From contig NZ_JAGFMD010000005.1 of the NCBI RefSeq assembly GCF_017592825.1, positions 124,001 to 188,000 of the forward strand: DNA of 64,000 bases, in the 5' to 3' direction. Each line of letters opens with the position of its first letter. Position 1 is the first letter of the stretch. Source of the DNA: Roseivirga sp. E12. Lineage in GTDB: Bacteria; Bacteroidota; Bacteroidia; Cytophagales; Cyclobacteriaceae. The notes below the pieces were generated by a model. It was not told where the DNA came from. It saw only the letters and a program-made list of their open reading frames with translations, and made no database searches. Below are positions 34,227-42,034 of the stretch, piece after piece. The position numbers and the translations under genes are program-made.

Positions 34227-34637
34227 CTACCTCAGCCGTTTTTTCATTAAAAAATTCACTTCCTGACCAACGGCCGTCTGTTCTGCAACGTTATCTCTGC
34301 CGTCTCCTAAAGGCAAAGTATAGGCAAAAACAAACTCCCAACCCTGAGCACTCATGTAGTTGAGCGCATCCACAGCCGAATTGAACTTCTTCACTTTTCC
34401 ACTATTCTCATTTCTGATGCGCGTATCGCCACCCCAGAAGTTTCGCTCTTGCCCATAATCGAGTCGAATTGAAACTTTATTAGATAGGAATCGAGGCCTT
34501 ATTCTTATTTGAGCATATACCTCTCTTTGCACTATAGTGGTATCTGCAACTTCAGATTCATAAACACGCTGGCCAAAACTCACATTTGAAATGACCAGGA
34601 AACCCAGCATAAGGGTGAAAAACAATAGCTTTTTCAT
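34227..34637 (-). CDS. Secreted protein of unknown function
   Basis: A 136-aa protein with a signal peptide (MKKLLFFTLMLGFLVISNVSFGQ). The mature part has VYAQIRIRPRFLSNKVSIRLDYGQE, then NSAVDALNYMSAQGWEFVFAYTLPLGDG, and a basic C-terminus. The 'ALNYMSAQGWEF' segment resembles a common motif of small Bacteroidota secreted proteins, but I cannot name a family with confidence. Its start lies 58 bp downstream of a minus-strand hairpin terminator that ends a candidate structured RNA, so it may be controlled by read-through. Confidence 0.6.
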   Translation of the reverse strand: MKKLLFFTLMLGFLVISNVSFGQRVYESEVADTTIVQREVYAQIRIRPRFLSNKVSIRLDYGQERNFWGGDTRIRNENSGKVKKFNSAVDALNYMSAQGWEFVFAYTLPLGDGRDNVAEQTAVGQEVNFLMKKRLR

Positions 34638-34694
34638 CTTCGATATTTTAGGATAAATAAGATAGTAAAATGGAGGGAAAACTTTGGTGGGTAT

Positions 34695-34727
34695 AAAATA
34701 AAAGAGTCACTCCCGTTGGAGCGACTC
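34695..34727 (-). terminator. Intrinsic terminator (hairpin H4 of the candidate RNA)
   Basis: On the minus strand GAGTCGCTCC pairs with GGAGTGACTC (one G-U pair) around AACG, followed by TTTTATTTT. The plus strand would have an A-C mismatch, so the minus direction is favoured. Confidence 0.8.
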
Positions 34728-34861
34728 CCTTTCACCTAAACACCTGGGTAACTAACTACTCATAGTGAATCTTTCGATTCCTACACCCAGACTTATCTTT
34801 AATTTACCGGGCGGTAAATGTTATTTCAAATTCCAGTTCGGGTCTACTATCCCCCGTACTG
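34695..34861 (-). ncRNA. Candidate structured RNA (sRNA or riboswitch-like leader)
   Basis: Four hairpins follow each other on the minus strand. H1: CAGTACGGG / CCCGAACTG with one mismatch (34834-34861). H2: ATTTACC-GCCC-GGTAAAT (34802-34819). H3: outer stem CTGGGT/ACCCAG (34744-34790) enclosing TAG-GAATC-GAAA-GATTC, a GNRA tetraloop. H4: a terminator (34695-34727). A -7-like TAACTTTG (34868-34875) would start transcription near 34861, exactly at H1. H4 pairs perfectly only on the minus strand, through a G-U pair. I do not recognise a known family. It could be a free ~165-nt sRNA or a leader controlling the gene at 34227-34637. No coding frame of note is inside. Confidence 0.55.
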
Positions 34862-34991
34862 TAAAATCAAAGTTAGTAGGATTTTTAATTAAATAAAATT
34901 TAACAAATCAATAATTTCAAAAAAAACGAACAAAATGCTCTAGAAGCTGTTGTGGTCATTTAAATACACTTTTTTGTTGTACGTCCCAACC

Positions 34992-36434
34992 TTACAGTTT
35001 TATACACACATTCTTCTTCTCTGTAAAAAAGTTAAGAACATCCCATCCTCCCTCTCTACCAACACCACTTTTCTTAACACCACCGAAGGGGGTTCTCAGG
35101 TCTCTAAATAGCCAACAATTGACCCAAACGATTCCTGCTTTTAATTCAGAACTCACACGGTTGGCTTTATGCAAATTGCTTGTCCAAACGGTGGCAGAAA
35201 GCCCATATTCCGTACTGTTTGCCATAGCCAAGACATCTTCTTCACTGTCAAATGGTGTAATGGTAACGACTGGGCCGAAAATTTCTTGCTGATTTGTTTG
35301 ACAATCATGCGATAAGCCTTCAATAACTGTCGGTGCTACGTAATAACCCTTGGCCAAATCTCCATCTAGATGAACCTGGTTACCTCCGGTGAGAATCGTT
35401 CCACCTTCTTTTTTGGCAAGATCAATAAAGCCCAATACCTTTTCCATGTGTGGCTTAGAGACCACAGCTCCCAAATTAGAGCCTTCACTAGCAGGATCGC
35501 CTACAACCAGCTTATCTACCCTAGCAACAAAGGCGTCTTTAAACTTGTCATAAATAGACCTTTCCACAAAGATCCTTGACCCACAGAGGCAAATTTGGCC
35601 TTGATTGGCAAAACTAGAGTGAACTGATGTCTTCAAAGCCTCCTCGAAATCGCAGTCTGCGAATATGATGTTCGGATTTTTTCCTCCCAGTTCTAAAGAG
35701 AGTTTCTTAAACATTGGTGCAGCAGTTGCCGCAATTCGTTTACCCGTCTCTGTTCCCCCTGTGAAAGAGATTGCCTTAATTTCTGGATGCTCTGATATGG
35801 CTTGACCTGCATTCGGACCAGTACCATGGACTATGTTCAACACGCCTGCTGGAAGCCCCGCTTCAATACATAATTCCGACAATAAAAAAGCAGTCATCGG
35901 GGTAATCTCAGAAGGCTTGGCCACTACGGTATTACCAGTAGCTATGGCAGGTGCTATCTTCCAGGTGAACAAGTACAAGGGAAGATTCCATGGAGAAATA
36001 CAGCCCACCACACCTATTGGAGATCTCAATGTCATATTAATCGCATCCTGATCACTTTGATGTGCTTCAGTCGACTCATGAAGGATTGCCGTTGCGAAGA
36101 ACCTAAAGTTGGCCGAAGCTCTGGGAATATCTACCCGACTCGCTAGCTTGATAGGCTTTCCATTATCTTTTGATTCAGCCGCGGCCAGACGGTCGTGGTT
36201 CGCATCTATCAGGTCGGCTACCTTAAGCATCAAATCAGAGCGCTCCTTTCTGCTGGTTTTAGACCAAGCTGGAAAAGCATCAGAAGCCGCATCAACAGCT
36301 TGCTGAATGTCCTTGGATGTGGAATCGGGAATTTGACTGTAGACTTCACCATTGGCAGGGTTGTAGTTGTCAAATGATTGGCCATTTGCAGCCTCTACCA
36401 ACTCTCCATTAATGTAATTCTTAATGATCTCCAT
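34992..36434 (-). CDS. nbaE: 2-aminomuconic 6-semialdehyde dehydrogenase
   Basis: A 480-aa NAD-dependent aldehyde dehydrogenase. Catalytic residues are C282 in GQICLCGS, E248 in LELGGK and N150 in SPWN. In the 3-hydroxyanthranilate pathway AMSDH oxidises 2-aminomuconate semialdehyde, the product of ACMSD, to 2-aminomuconate. Sequence features fit the AMSDH/HMSDH subgroup (FTGGTETGKRI, FGGVKKSGVGREGG). The assignment rests mainly on the neighbouring dioxygenase, decarboxylase, kynureninase and monooxygenase genes. It ends the minus-strand operon SDR - dipeptidase - AMSDH, starting 2 bp after the dipeptidase stop. Confidence 0.88.
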   Translation of the reverse strand: MEIIKNYINGELVEAANGQSFDNYNPANGEVYSQIPDSTSKDIQQAVDAASDAFPAWSKTSRKERSDLMLKVADLIDANHDRLAAAESKDNGKPIKLASRVDIPRASANFRFFATAILHESTEAHQSDQDAINMTLRSPIGVVGCISPWNLPLYLFTWKIAPAIATGNTVVAKPSEITPMTAFLLSELCIEAGLPAGVLNIVHGTGPNAGQAISEHPEIKAISFTGGTETGKRIAATAAPMFKKLSLELGGKNPNIIFADCDFEEALKTSVHSSFANQGQICLCGSRIFVERSIYDKFKDAFVARVDKLVVGDPASEGSNLGAVVSKPHMEKVLGFIDLAKKEGGTILTGGNQVHLDGDLAKGYYVAPTVIEGLSHDCQTNQQEIFGPVVTITPFDSEEDVLAMANSTEYGLSATVWTSNLHKANRVSSELKAGIVWVNCWLFRDLRTPFGGVKKSGVGREGGWDVLNFFTEKKNVCIKL

Positions 36435-36436
36435 TG

Positions 36437-37417
36437 TTAATTCCAGTTAGAAACGATAAATCTTTCCACATTTTTATGTGCCAGTCTTGATAACTGATCA
36501 CTTGTTAAATCTTGTTCAAGTTGATTCAGAATTCCGTGATACTTTGAGGCATCCTCATGCTCAGGAAAGTAATAAGGATCTCTCGCAGGGTCGGGAAAGT
36601 CACCAGTATAAAAGAAGTCCGCACCAAACGCCATTGCCTGCTCACCACCTTTTAAATCAAAACCATATTTCACATGATCGAGCAGCGCATTAGCATCATC
36701 ATTATTCAAAAATGCACGTAGAAAGTTGATACCAATAAGCCCTCCTCTATCGACAATCTCCTGTGCGTTCGCCTTGGTTAAATTCCTTGGGTGATCCCAT
36801 ACTTCGCGAAAGTTAGAATGACTTGCTATTACAGGAACCTTAAGCCCCTTTTTATAGGTGTAGTCGAGAATGTCATGGGCCAAGGCATCGGAAGTATGCG
36901 AAAGATCAACCGCAATTTCTCTTCCATCCATATAATCTAGCAAGGCTTCACCGTCAGGCTTTAGTCCAGCTGTCGCGTAGTTTCCACCCCCAAAACGATT
37001 TTCAGTATGATGTGTAAAGCTGATATAAAACAACCTCTCTACATTGGATATAATGGTCTCCAAGTTTTTGAAGGCATTGTCTAGTGGCTCCTCCTCATTG
37101 CAAATACCAGACGCACTTTCTAGAGAAGCAACTATTCCTATTCGGTCGTTAGACGAATCAAATTGGGCATCCGCCTGATAGATATCGGCAGAATAGTCGG
37201 TCAATAATCGCTTATAAATTTCAGATTGTGCTACACCATTTCTTGAACTGGCTTCCTCCACAGCAGTGTAGATGGCCATCACCTGCATTTTGACATTGCC
37301 CTCTTTTAGAAACGGAAACCCTGCACCAAATGCTTTGGTCTCAGGACTCGCATTCTTATTCATGAGCAAATACACCAAAAGGTCGCAATGGAGATCTATG
37401 ACGGGCGCATTCGACAT
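36437..37417 (-). CDS. M19 membrane dipeptidase family protein
   Basis: A 326-aa zinc hydrolase of the renal dipeptidase (M19) family. The first metal motif is HCDLL (HxD), and later metal or substrate histidines are in SFTHHTENRFGGG and VIASHSNFREV, with DHPRNLT. No signal peptide is present when starting at ATG 37417 (MSNAPVIDLHCDLL), so it is cytoplasmic, unlike its name. The frame extends upstream to 37465, but that part overlaps the SDR gene. It lies in the kynurenine operon, 1 bp after the SDR stop and 2 bp before AMSDH. Its substrate is unknown. It could cleave tryptophan- or kynurenine-containing dipeptides or another amide (inference). Confidence 0.82.
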   Translation of the reverse strand: MSNAPVIDLHCDLLVYLLMNKNASPETKAFGAGFPFLKEGNVKMQVMAIYTAVEEASSRNGVAQSEIYKRLLTDYSADIYQADAQFDSSNDRIGIVASLESASGICNEEEPLDNAFKNLETIISNVERLFYISFTHHTENRFGGGNYATAGLKPDGEALLDYMDGREIAVDLSHTSDALAHDILDYTYKKGLKVPVIASHSNFREVWDHPRNLTKANAQEIVDRGGLIGINFLRAFLNNDDANALLDHVKYGFDLKGGEQAMAFGADFFYTGDFPDPARDPYYFPEHEDASKYHGILNQLEQDLTSDQLSRLAHKNVERFIVSNWN

Positions 37418-37418
37418 G

Positions 37419-38207
37419 TTAAAGGCTCCCCGTCCTTCCTCCGTCAACCGGAAGGTTAACACCATTGATGTAACCGGCTGATGGAGTTGCTAAGAACACC
37501 GCTGCCGCTGCCACCTCCTTGGCATCCGCAAAACGCTTGGCAGGCACGCTGGCTTTCATTGCAGCATCGACTTCTTCGATACTCTTTCCAGTTTTCTTAG
37601 CCTTGTTTTCAATGATCGAGCTTAGGCGTTGTGTAGAAGTTGCTCCCGGTAGAACGTTGTTAACTGTTATTCCAAACTGGCCCAATTCGTTTGCCAAAGT
37701 CTTAGACCAGTTGGCAACTGCGCCTCTAATCGTATTCGAAACACCTAAGCCTTGCAATGGCACTTTGACCGAGGTACTGATGATATTGACAATCCGACCA
37801 TAAGCCGAATCTTTCATACCAGGAACCATCGCTTGGGCGAGAATTTGATTGCAAATCAAGTGCTGATTAAAGGCAATTCTGAACTCATCTATACCAGCAT
37901 CAATTGCCTGACCACCAGGAGGACCTCCTGTATTGTTAATCAGAATGTGATATACACTTCCTTGACCCAGATGCTCGTCAATCGCAGATTTTAATTGATC
38001 TGGTTTCGAAAAGTCGGCCACTAATGTTTGATGATTTTGACCAGAAGTGTGAAAAAGTTCAGACTTCACCTGACTCAGCACTTCCTCGTTACGAGCGCAT
38101 AAAGTAACGCTGGCTCCAAGGTTGGCCAATTCTTCGGCTATTGCTTTGCCTATTCCTTGCGTACTACCACATACGAAGGCATTTTTTCCATTTAAGTTAA
38201 GATCCAT
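37419..38207 (-). CDS. Short-chain dehydrogenase/reductase-like protein with atypical active site
   Basis: A 262-aa SDR-fold protein. The nucleotide motif GSTQGIGKAIAEEL and the NNTGGPPGG segment are clear. The catalytic S-Y-K triad is altered: the STSVKVP serine region is present, but the YxxxK helix reads VSNTIRGAVANW, so Tyr and Lys are replaced. A subgroup of bacterial SDRs annotated as 3-oxoacyl-ACP-reductase-like shares the 'SN..R' pattern, so it is a family trait and not decay. The ATG at 38207 is preferred to an upstream TTG at 38228. It is the first gene of the minus-strand kynurenine operon, divergent from the 3-hydroxyanthranilate dioxygenase. Confidence 0.8.
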   Translation of the reverse strand: MDLNLNGKNAFVCGSTQGIGKAIAEELANLGASVTLCARNEEVLSQVKSELFHTSGQNHQTLVADFSKPDQLKSAIDEHLGQGSVYHILINNTGGPPGGQAIDAGIDEFRIAFNQHLICNQILAQAMVPGMKDSAYGRIVNIISTSVKVPLQGLGVSNTIRGAVANWSKTLANELGQFGITVNNVLPGATSTQRLSSIIENKAKKTGKSIEEVDAAMKASVPAKRFADAKEVAAAAVFLATPSAGYINGVNLPVDGGRTGSL

Positions 38208-38297
38208 AAGTTTTGGGCTATCAACCAAAGTTATGAAAATCGGGTTTAGTCCTACCGTGATTTTCTGTATTTTAGAGGCAAGCTAAATAGAAAGGAA

Positions 38298-38828
38298 ATG
38301 GGCATTAAAAGACCTTTCAATCTGAATCAATGGATTGAAGATAATCGCGATTTACTGAAGCCTCCCGTAGGTAACAAAAACCTGTATCCTGAAGGGACCG
38401 ATTACATTGTCATGATAGTTGCTGGACCGAACGCCAGAAAAGATTATCACTACAATGAGACGGAAGAACTTTTCTATCAGCTGGAAGGAAACATTACGGT
38501 CCGAATTCAAGAAGATGGAAAAGCAGTCGATATCCCACTTGGCCCAGGCGATATGTATTTGCACCCACCAAAGGTGCCCCACTCTCCCATGCGATCAGAA
38601 GGCTCTATCGGTTTAGTGATCGAACGTGTCCGAAAACCTGAGCATACTGATGGCCTCATGTGGTTTTGTGACAACTGCAACAACAAGCTGCATGATACTT
38701 ATTTCCCACTAACCAATATTGAGAAAGACTTTCTGCCAAGGTTCAAAGAATTCTATGGTTCAGAAGACCTAAGAACCTGTAAGAGTTGCGGTCACACTAT
38801 GGAAGCTGATCCAAGGTTTGTGGAATAG
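38298..38828 (+). CDS. nbaC: 3-hydroxyanthranilate 3,4-dioxygenase
   Basis: This 176-aa cupin enzyme opens the ring of 3-hydroxyanthranilate to 2-amino-3-carboxymuconate semialdehyde. The iron ligands H51, E57 and H95 fall at exactly the positions known for the Cupriavidus enzyme. The C-terminal rubredoxin-like second metal site is present: CDNC (124-127) and CKSC (161-164), typical of the bacterial form. It is the first gene of the plus-strand operon. A four-helix-bundle gene with flanking inverted repeats is inserted between it and ACMSD. Confidence 0.96.
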   Translation: MGIKRPFNLNQWIEDNRDLLKPPVGNKNLYPEGTDYIVMIVAGPNARKDYHYNETEELFYQLEGNITVRIQEDGKAVDIPLGPGDMYLHPPKVPHSPMRSEGSIGLVIERVRKPEHTDGLMWFCDNCNNKLHDTYFPLTNIEKDFLPRFKEFYGSEDLRTCKSCGHTMEADPRFVE

Positions 38829-39246
38829 ATATTAAGTATTTGGTTTTTAGTTTATGGGTTCACTCAAAGATTTTACTGAATTAGAAGTATGGATAGCTTC
38901 CAAAAAACTCACTAATACGGTTTATAAAGTCACAGAGCAATTCCCTCAAAAAGAGAATTATAGATTGACTGACCAAATGTGTAGAGCTGCCGTCTCTATC
39001 CCATCAAATATTGCCGAAGGAATAGGTAGAAATACCAACCCTGACAAGAAGCGTTTCCTCTATATTGCAAGAGGGTCGGCATTTGAACTTGAGACGCAAG
39101 CCCATATTGCTTATGACTTGAACTACCTGAACGATGAGAGTTTTAAGAAAATCAAGTCTGAAATTCTCTCAGTTAAAAAACTCATTAACGGATTTATCAG
39201 CTACCTAAAATGAGACCAAATACTAGTAACCAAATACCAAAATCTA
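38826..39246. repeat. Imperfect terminal inverted repeat around the four-helix-bundle gene
   Basis: The left arm (38826-38850) contains TAGAT...GTATTTGGTTTTTAG. The right arm (39223-39246) is CTAGTAACCAAATAC followed by CAAAATCTA. The 15-bp cores match at 13 positions, and the outer TAGAT/ATCTA ends also match with one gap. The arms lie in the intergenic spacers on both sides of the gene 38854-39213, so the whole ~420-bp segment looks like a small cassette. No clear target duplication is seen. Confidence 0.6.
38854..39213 (+). CDS. Four-helix-bundle protein (S23 / 23S intervening-sequence family)
   Basis: A 119-aa all-helical protein of the TIGR02436 four-helix-bundle family. Diagnostic segments are LEVWIASKKLTNTVYKVTEQFP, YRLTDQMCRAAVSIPSNIAEGIGR, RFLYIARGSAFELETQ and LNYLNDESF. 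The family occurs within 23S rRNA intervening sequences and as scattered chromosomal copies, and is related to the Avd accessory protein of diversity-generating retroelements. No reverse transcriptase or template repeat is nearby. It interrupts the kynurenine operon, flanked by an inverted repeat. Its function is unknown and it is probably unrelated to tryptophan catabolism. Confidence 0.9.
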   Translation: MGSLKDFTELEVWIASKKLTNTVYKVTEQFPQKENYRLTDQMCRAAVSIPSNIAEGIGRNTNPDKKRFLYIARGSAFELETQAHIAYDLNYLNDESFKKIKSEILSVKKLINGFISYLK

Positions 39247-39250
39247 GCAA

Positions 39251-40261
39251 ATGCTAAAAATCGATATGCATACCCACATCATTCCAAAGCATCTGCCCAA
39301 GTGGACAGAGAAGTTTGGATATGGTGACTTCATTAACCTCCACCACCATAAGGAAGGGGCCGCGATGATGATGAAAGGCACAAAGTTCTTTCGTGAGATT
39401 CAGTCTAACTGTTGGGATGGTGAGGAGCGTATTGAAGAGTATGCTACACACGGCACTCAAGTGCAGGTAGTGAGTACCATACCAGTGATGTTCTCTTACG
39501 ATGCAAAACCCGAGGATGCATTGGAAGTTTCTCGCTTCCTGAATGATGACATCGCTGATCTTTGCCGAAAGTATCCAAAGAACTACATCGGCCTGGCTAC
39601 TATCCCTATGCAGGATGAGGAATTGGCCATTCAAGAATTAGAGCGTTGCAAAAATGAGCTTAACCTTCCGGGCATTCAGATTGGCTCAAACATTAACGAT
39701 AAGAACCTGAGCAGCCCTCGCTTCTTCCCTATTTTCGAAGCTTGTGAGCGCTTAGATATGGCCATTATGGTTCACCCCTGGAATATGATGGGCTTTCATA
39801 GCATGGAGCGCTACTGGCTACCATGGCTTGTAGGAATGCCTGCGGAAACTTCAAGGGCGGCTTGTTCCATGATTTTTGGGGGAGTACTTGAAAGATTACC
39901 GAACCTAAGAGTAAACTTCTCCCATGCTGGCGGATCATTTCTCCCCACCTTAGGAAGAGTTGAACATGGCTTCAACTGTAGACCAGATCTTGTGGCCATC
40001 GACAATCCCGTCAACCCAAGGGAGTACTTGGGTAAATTTTGGATCGATAGCATCACACATGATCCATTGCTATTGAAGTACGTACTGGAAGTACAGGGGT
40101 CAAAAAGAATCACCTTAGGCTCCGACTACCCTTTCCCATTAGGAGACCTTGAAATTGGTGCTTATATAGAGGAGATGGGACTCTCTGATGAGATAGTAGA
40201 AGATATTTTTTGCAATGCCACACTGGAATGGCTAGACCTTCCAAAAAGTCAGTTTGAATAA
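39251..40261 (+). CDS. nbaD: 2-amino-3-carboxymuconate-6-semialdehyde decarboxylase (ACMSD)
   Basis: A 336-aa amidohydrolase-superfamily decarboxylase that converts ACMS to 2-aminomuconate semialdehyde and so diverts the pathway from quinolinate. Metal ligands are H7 and H9 (MHTH), H175 (MVHPWNM) and D292 (LGSDYP), each two positions before the Pseudomonas enzyme's H9, H11, H177 and D294. H225 in NFSHAGG is the catalytic histidine. It overlaps the alkylguanine transferase gene by 1 bp (TAATG). Confidence 0.96.
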   Translation: MLKIDMHTHIIPKHLPKWTEKFGYGDFINLHHHKEGAAMMMKGTKFFREIQSNCWDGEERIEEYATHGTQVQVVSTIPVMFSYDAKPEDALEVSRFLNDDIADLCRKYPKNYIGLATIPMQDEELAIQELERCKNELNLPGIQIGSNINDKNLSSPRFFPIFEACERLDMAIMVHPWNMMGFHSMERYWLPWLVGMPAETSRAACSMIFGGVLERLPNLRVNFSHAGGSFLPTLGRVEHGFNCRPDLVAIDNPVNPREYLGKFWIDSITHDPLLLKYVLEVQGSKRITLGSDYPFPLGDLEIGAYIEEMGLSDEIVEDIFCNATLEWLDLPKSQFE

Positions 40262-40755
40262 TGAAAGATACTGCCATATCATATATGGATAGCCCTCTGG
40301 GCAAAATCAAAATCGTTGGTGAAAACGACCACATTAAGCGAGTCAGCTTTGTGGAGGGAGAAGAGAGAGAGACCGATGGACCCGTTCCTTTAGTAGTAAG
40401 AAACTGCAAAAAGCAGCTAAAGGAGTACTTTGCTGGAAAGCGTAAAGAGTTTAATGTACCACTAGATCCTGATGGCACAGATTTTCAAAAGCAAGTTTGG
40501 GAGGCTCTTTTAGATATTCCCTTCGGAAAAACTTCGACCTACGCCAAGCAGTCTATTTCCCTTGGAGATATTAAAAAGATTCGAGCTGTTGGAACTGCCA
40601 ATGGTAAAAATCCAATTGCCGTCATCATCCCATGCCATCGTGTAATTGGAACTGACGGCAGTCTCACCGGCTATGCCGGTGGGCTCGACAAAAAAGAATG
40701 GCTATTAAGGTTAGAAGAAAGTATGCCTGGCCAGAATCAAACAAGCTTGTTTTAA
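40261..40755 (+). CDS. Methylated-DNA-[protein]-cysteine S-methyltransferase
   Basis: A 164-aa Ogt-type repair protein that removes O6-alkyl groups from guanine by transfer to C125 in IPCHRVIG. The helix-turn-helix region reads FGKTSTYAKQSISLGDIKKIRAVGTANGKNP, and the N-terminal ribonuclease-like domain covers ~1-75. The start and stop overlap both neighbours by one base (TAATG), so it is fully embedded in the kynurenine operon. There is no obvious biochemical link to tryptophan breakdown; a link to reactive semialdehyde intermediates is speculation. Confidence 0.92.
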   Translation: MKDTAISYMDSPLGKIKIVGENDHIKRVSFVEGEERETDGPVPLVVRNCKKQLKEYFAGKRKEFNVPLDPDGTDFQKQVWEALLDIPFGKTSTYAKQSISLGDIKKIRAVGTANGKNPIAVIIPCHRVIGTDGSLTGYAGGLDKKEWLLRLEESMPGQNQTSLF

Positions 40756-42032
40756 TGAACTTTGAAAATAGTCTTTCATTCGCTAGAGCGCTGGATGCAG
40801 CCGACCCACTAAGGTCTTATAGAGATCGCTTTCATATTCCGCAAGTCAATGGAAAAGACAGCTATTACTTCACTGGCAATTCATTGGGACTGCAACCGAA
40901 ATCTGTTCGTGGATTCATCGAAGAGGAATTAAAAGGTTGGGAAACCCTGGGTGTTGAAGGTCATTTCGAAGGACACACTAAGCCTTGGGCACATTACCAC
41001 AAGTTCAGTAAGGAAGCGCTAGCAAAAATAGTTGGTGCCAAACCATTGGAAGTAGTTTCAATGAACAACCTAACGGTGAATCTTCACCTGTTGATGGCCT
41101 CATTTTATCAGCCAACAGCTTCTCGATACAAAATTATTTGTGAGGCTGGAGCCTTTCCATCAGATCAATACATGTTTGAAACCCAATTGAAGTTTCATGG
41201 ATTAAATCCTGATGAAGCTTTAATTGAATTGACTCCTAGAGGGGGTGAGCACATCCTTAGAACGGAGGACATTCTTGCGGAGATCAAATCAACGGGTGAC
41301 GAACTCGCTTTGGTTCTGATCGGAGGAGTTCAATACTATACTGGCCAGTTCTTTGATCTTGAAAGCATTACAACTGTGGGTCATGAAGTTGGGGCATTGG
41401 TTGGCTTTGATTTGGCCCATGCTTTCGGAAACCTGCCACTCTCCTTACATGATTGGGGTGTAGACTTTGCCACTTGGTGTTCTTATAAATACCTCAATTC
41501 AGGTCCAGGAAATGTATCTGGAATCTTTGTGAACGAACGCTTCGCTCATGACGATTCTTTAAATCGTTTTGCAGGCTGGTGGGGCCACAACGAATCGGAG
41601 CGCTTTCAAATGAAGAAGGGCTTTAAACCAATGCCCGGTGCCGATGGATGGCAGTTGAGTAATGTCAATGTATTGTCCACGGCAGCACACTTAGCTTCTC
41701 TTGAAATATTTAACGAAGTGGGCATGGAAGCGCTCCGCAGCAAGAGTTTAAAACTGACCGGATTCATGGAATTCCTAGTCAATCAGCTAAGCGGTGAGGA
41801 TCAAATCTTTGAAATCATTACTCCCAGTAATCCAGAAGAAAGAGGCTGTCAACTCTCAATTTTCTGTCATAAAAATGGCAAGCAGCTCTTCGATGCTTTG
41901 ACCAAGGATGGAGTCATTGCTGACTGGCGAGAACCAAATGTAATACGGGTGGCGCCTGTCCCATTATATAACACTTTTGAAGATGTGTTTCACTTTGCTC
42001 GACTACTCAGAGAGCACTTAGAAAAGATGTAG
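40755..42032 (+). CDS. kynU: Kynureninase
   Basis: KynU cleaves 3-hydroxykynurenine to 3-hydroxyanthranilate and alanine with PLP. With the ATG at 40755 (MNFENSLSFARALDAADPL) the protein is 425 aa, normal for the family. K245 in WCSYKYLNSGPG is the Schiff-base lysine. YFTGNSLGLQPKSV at the N-terminus and GVQYYTGQFFDL in the middle are diagnostic. It starts within the previous stop (TAATG) and ends 2 bp before kmo, so translation is coupled. Confidence 0.96.
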   Translation: MNFENSLSFARALDAADPLRSYRDRFHIPQVNGKDSYYFTGNSLGLQPKSVRGFIEEELKGWETLGVEGHFEGHTKPWAHYHKFSKEALAKIVGAKPLEVVSMNNLTVNLHLLMASFYQPTASRYKIICEAGAFPSDQYMFETQLKFHGLNPDEALIELTPRGGEHILRTEDILAEIKSTGDELALVLIGGVQYYTGQFFDLESITTVGHEVGALVGFDLAHAFGNLPLSLHDWGVDFATWCSYKYLNSGPGNVSGIFVNERFAHDDSLNRFAGWWGHNESERFQMKKGFKPMPGADGWQLSNVNVLSTAAHLASLEIFNEVGMEALRSKSLKLTGFMEFLVNQLSGEDQIFEIITPSNPEERGCQLSIFCHKNGKQLFDALTKDGVIADWREPNVIRVAPVPLYNTFEDVFHFARLLREHLEKM

Positions 42033-42034
42033 CT

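Noticed and set aside
34744-34790. tRNA-like stem-loops on the minus strand
   Set aside because: There is no acceptor stem, anticodon arm or TTCRA T-loop in a consistent cloverleaf. It is better described as a hairpin in the candidate RNA.
37418-37465. Upstream extension of the M19 dipeptidase frame
   Set aside because: It overlaps the SDR gene and the residues are not family-like. ATG 37417 directly precedes the APVIDLHCDLL core.
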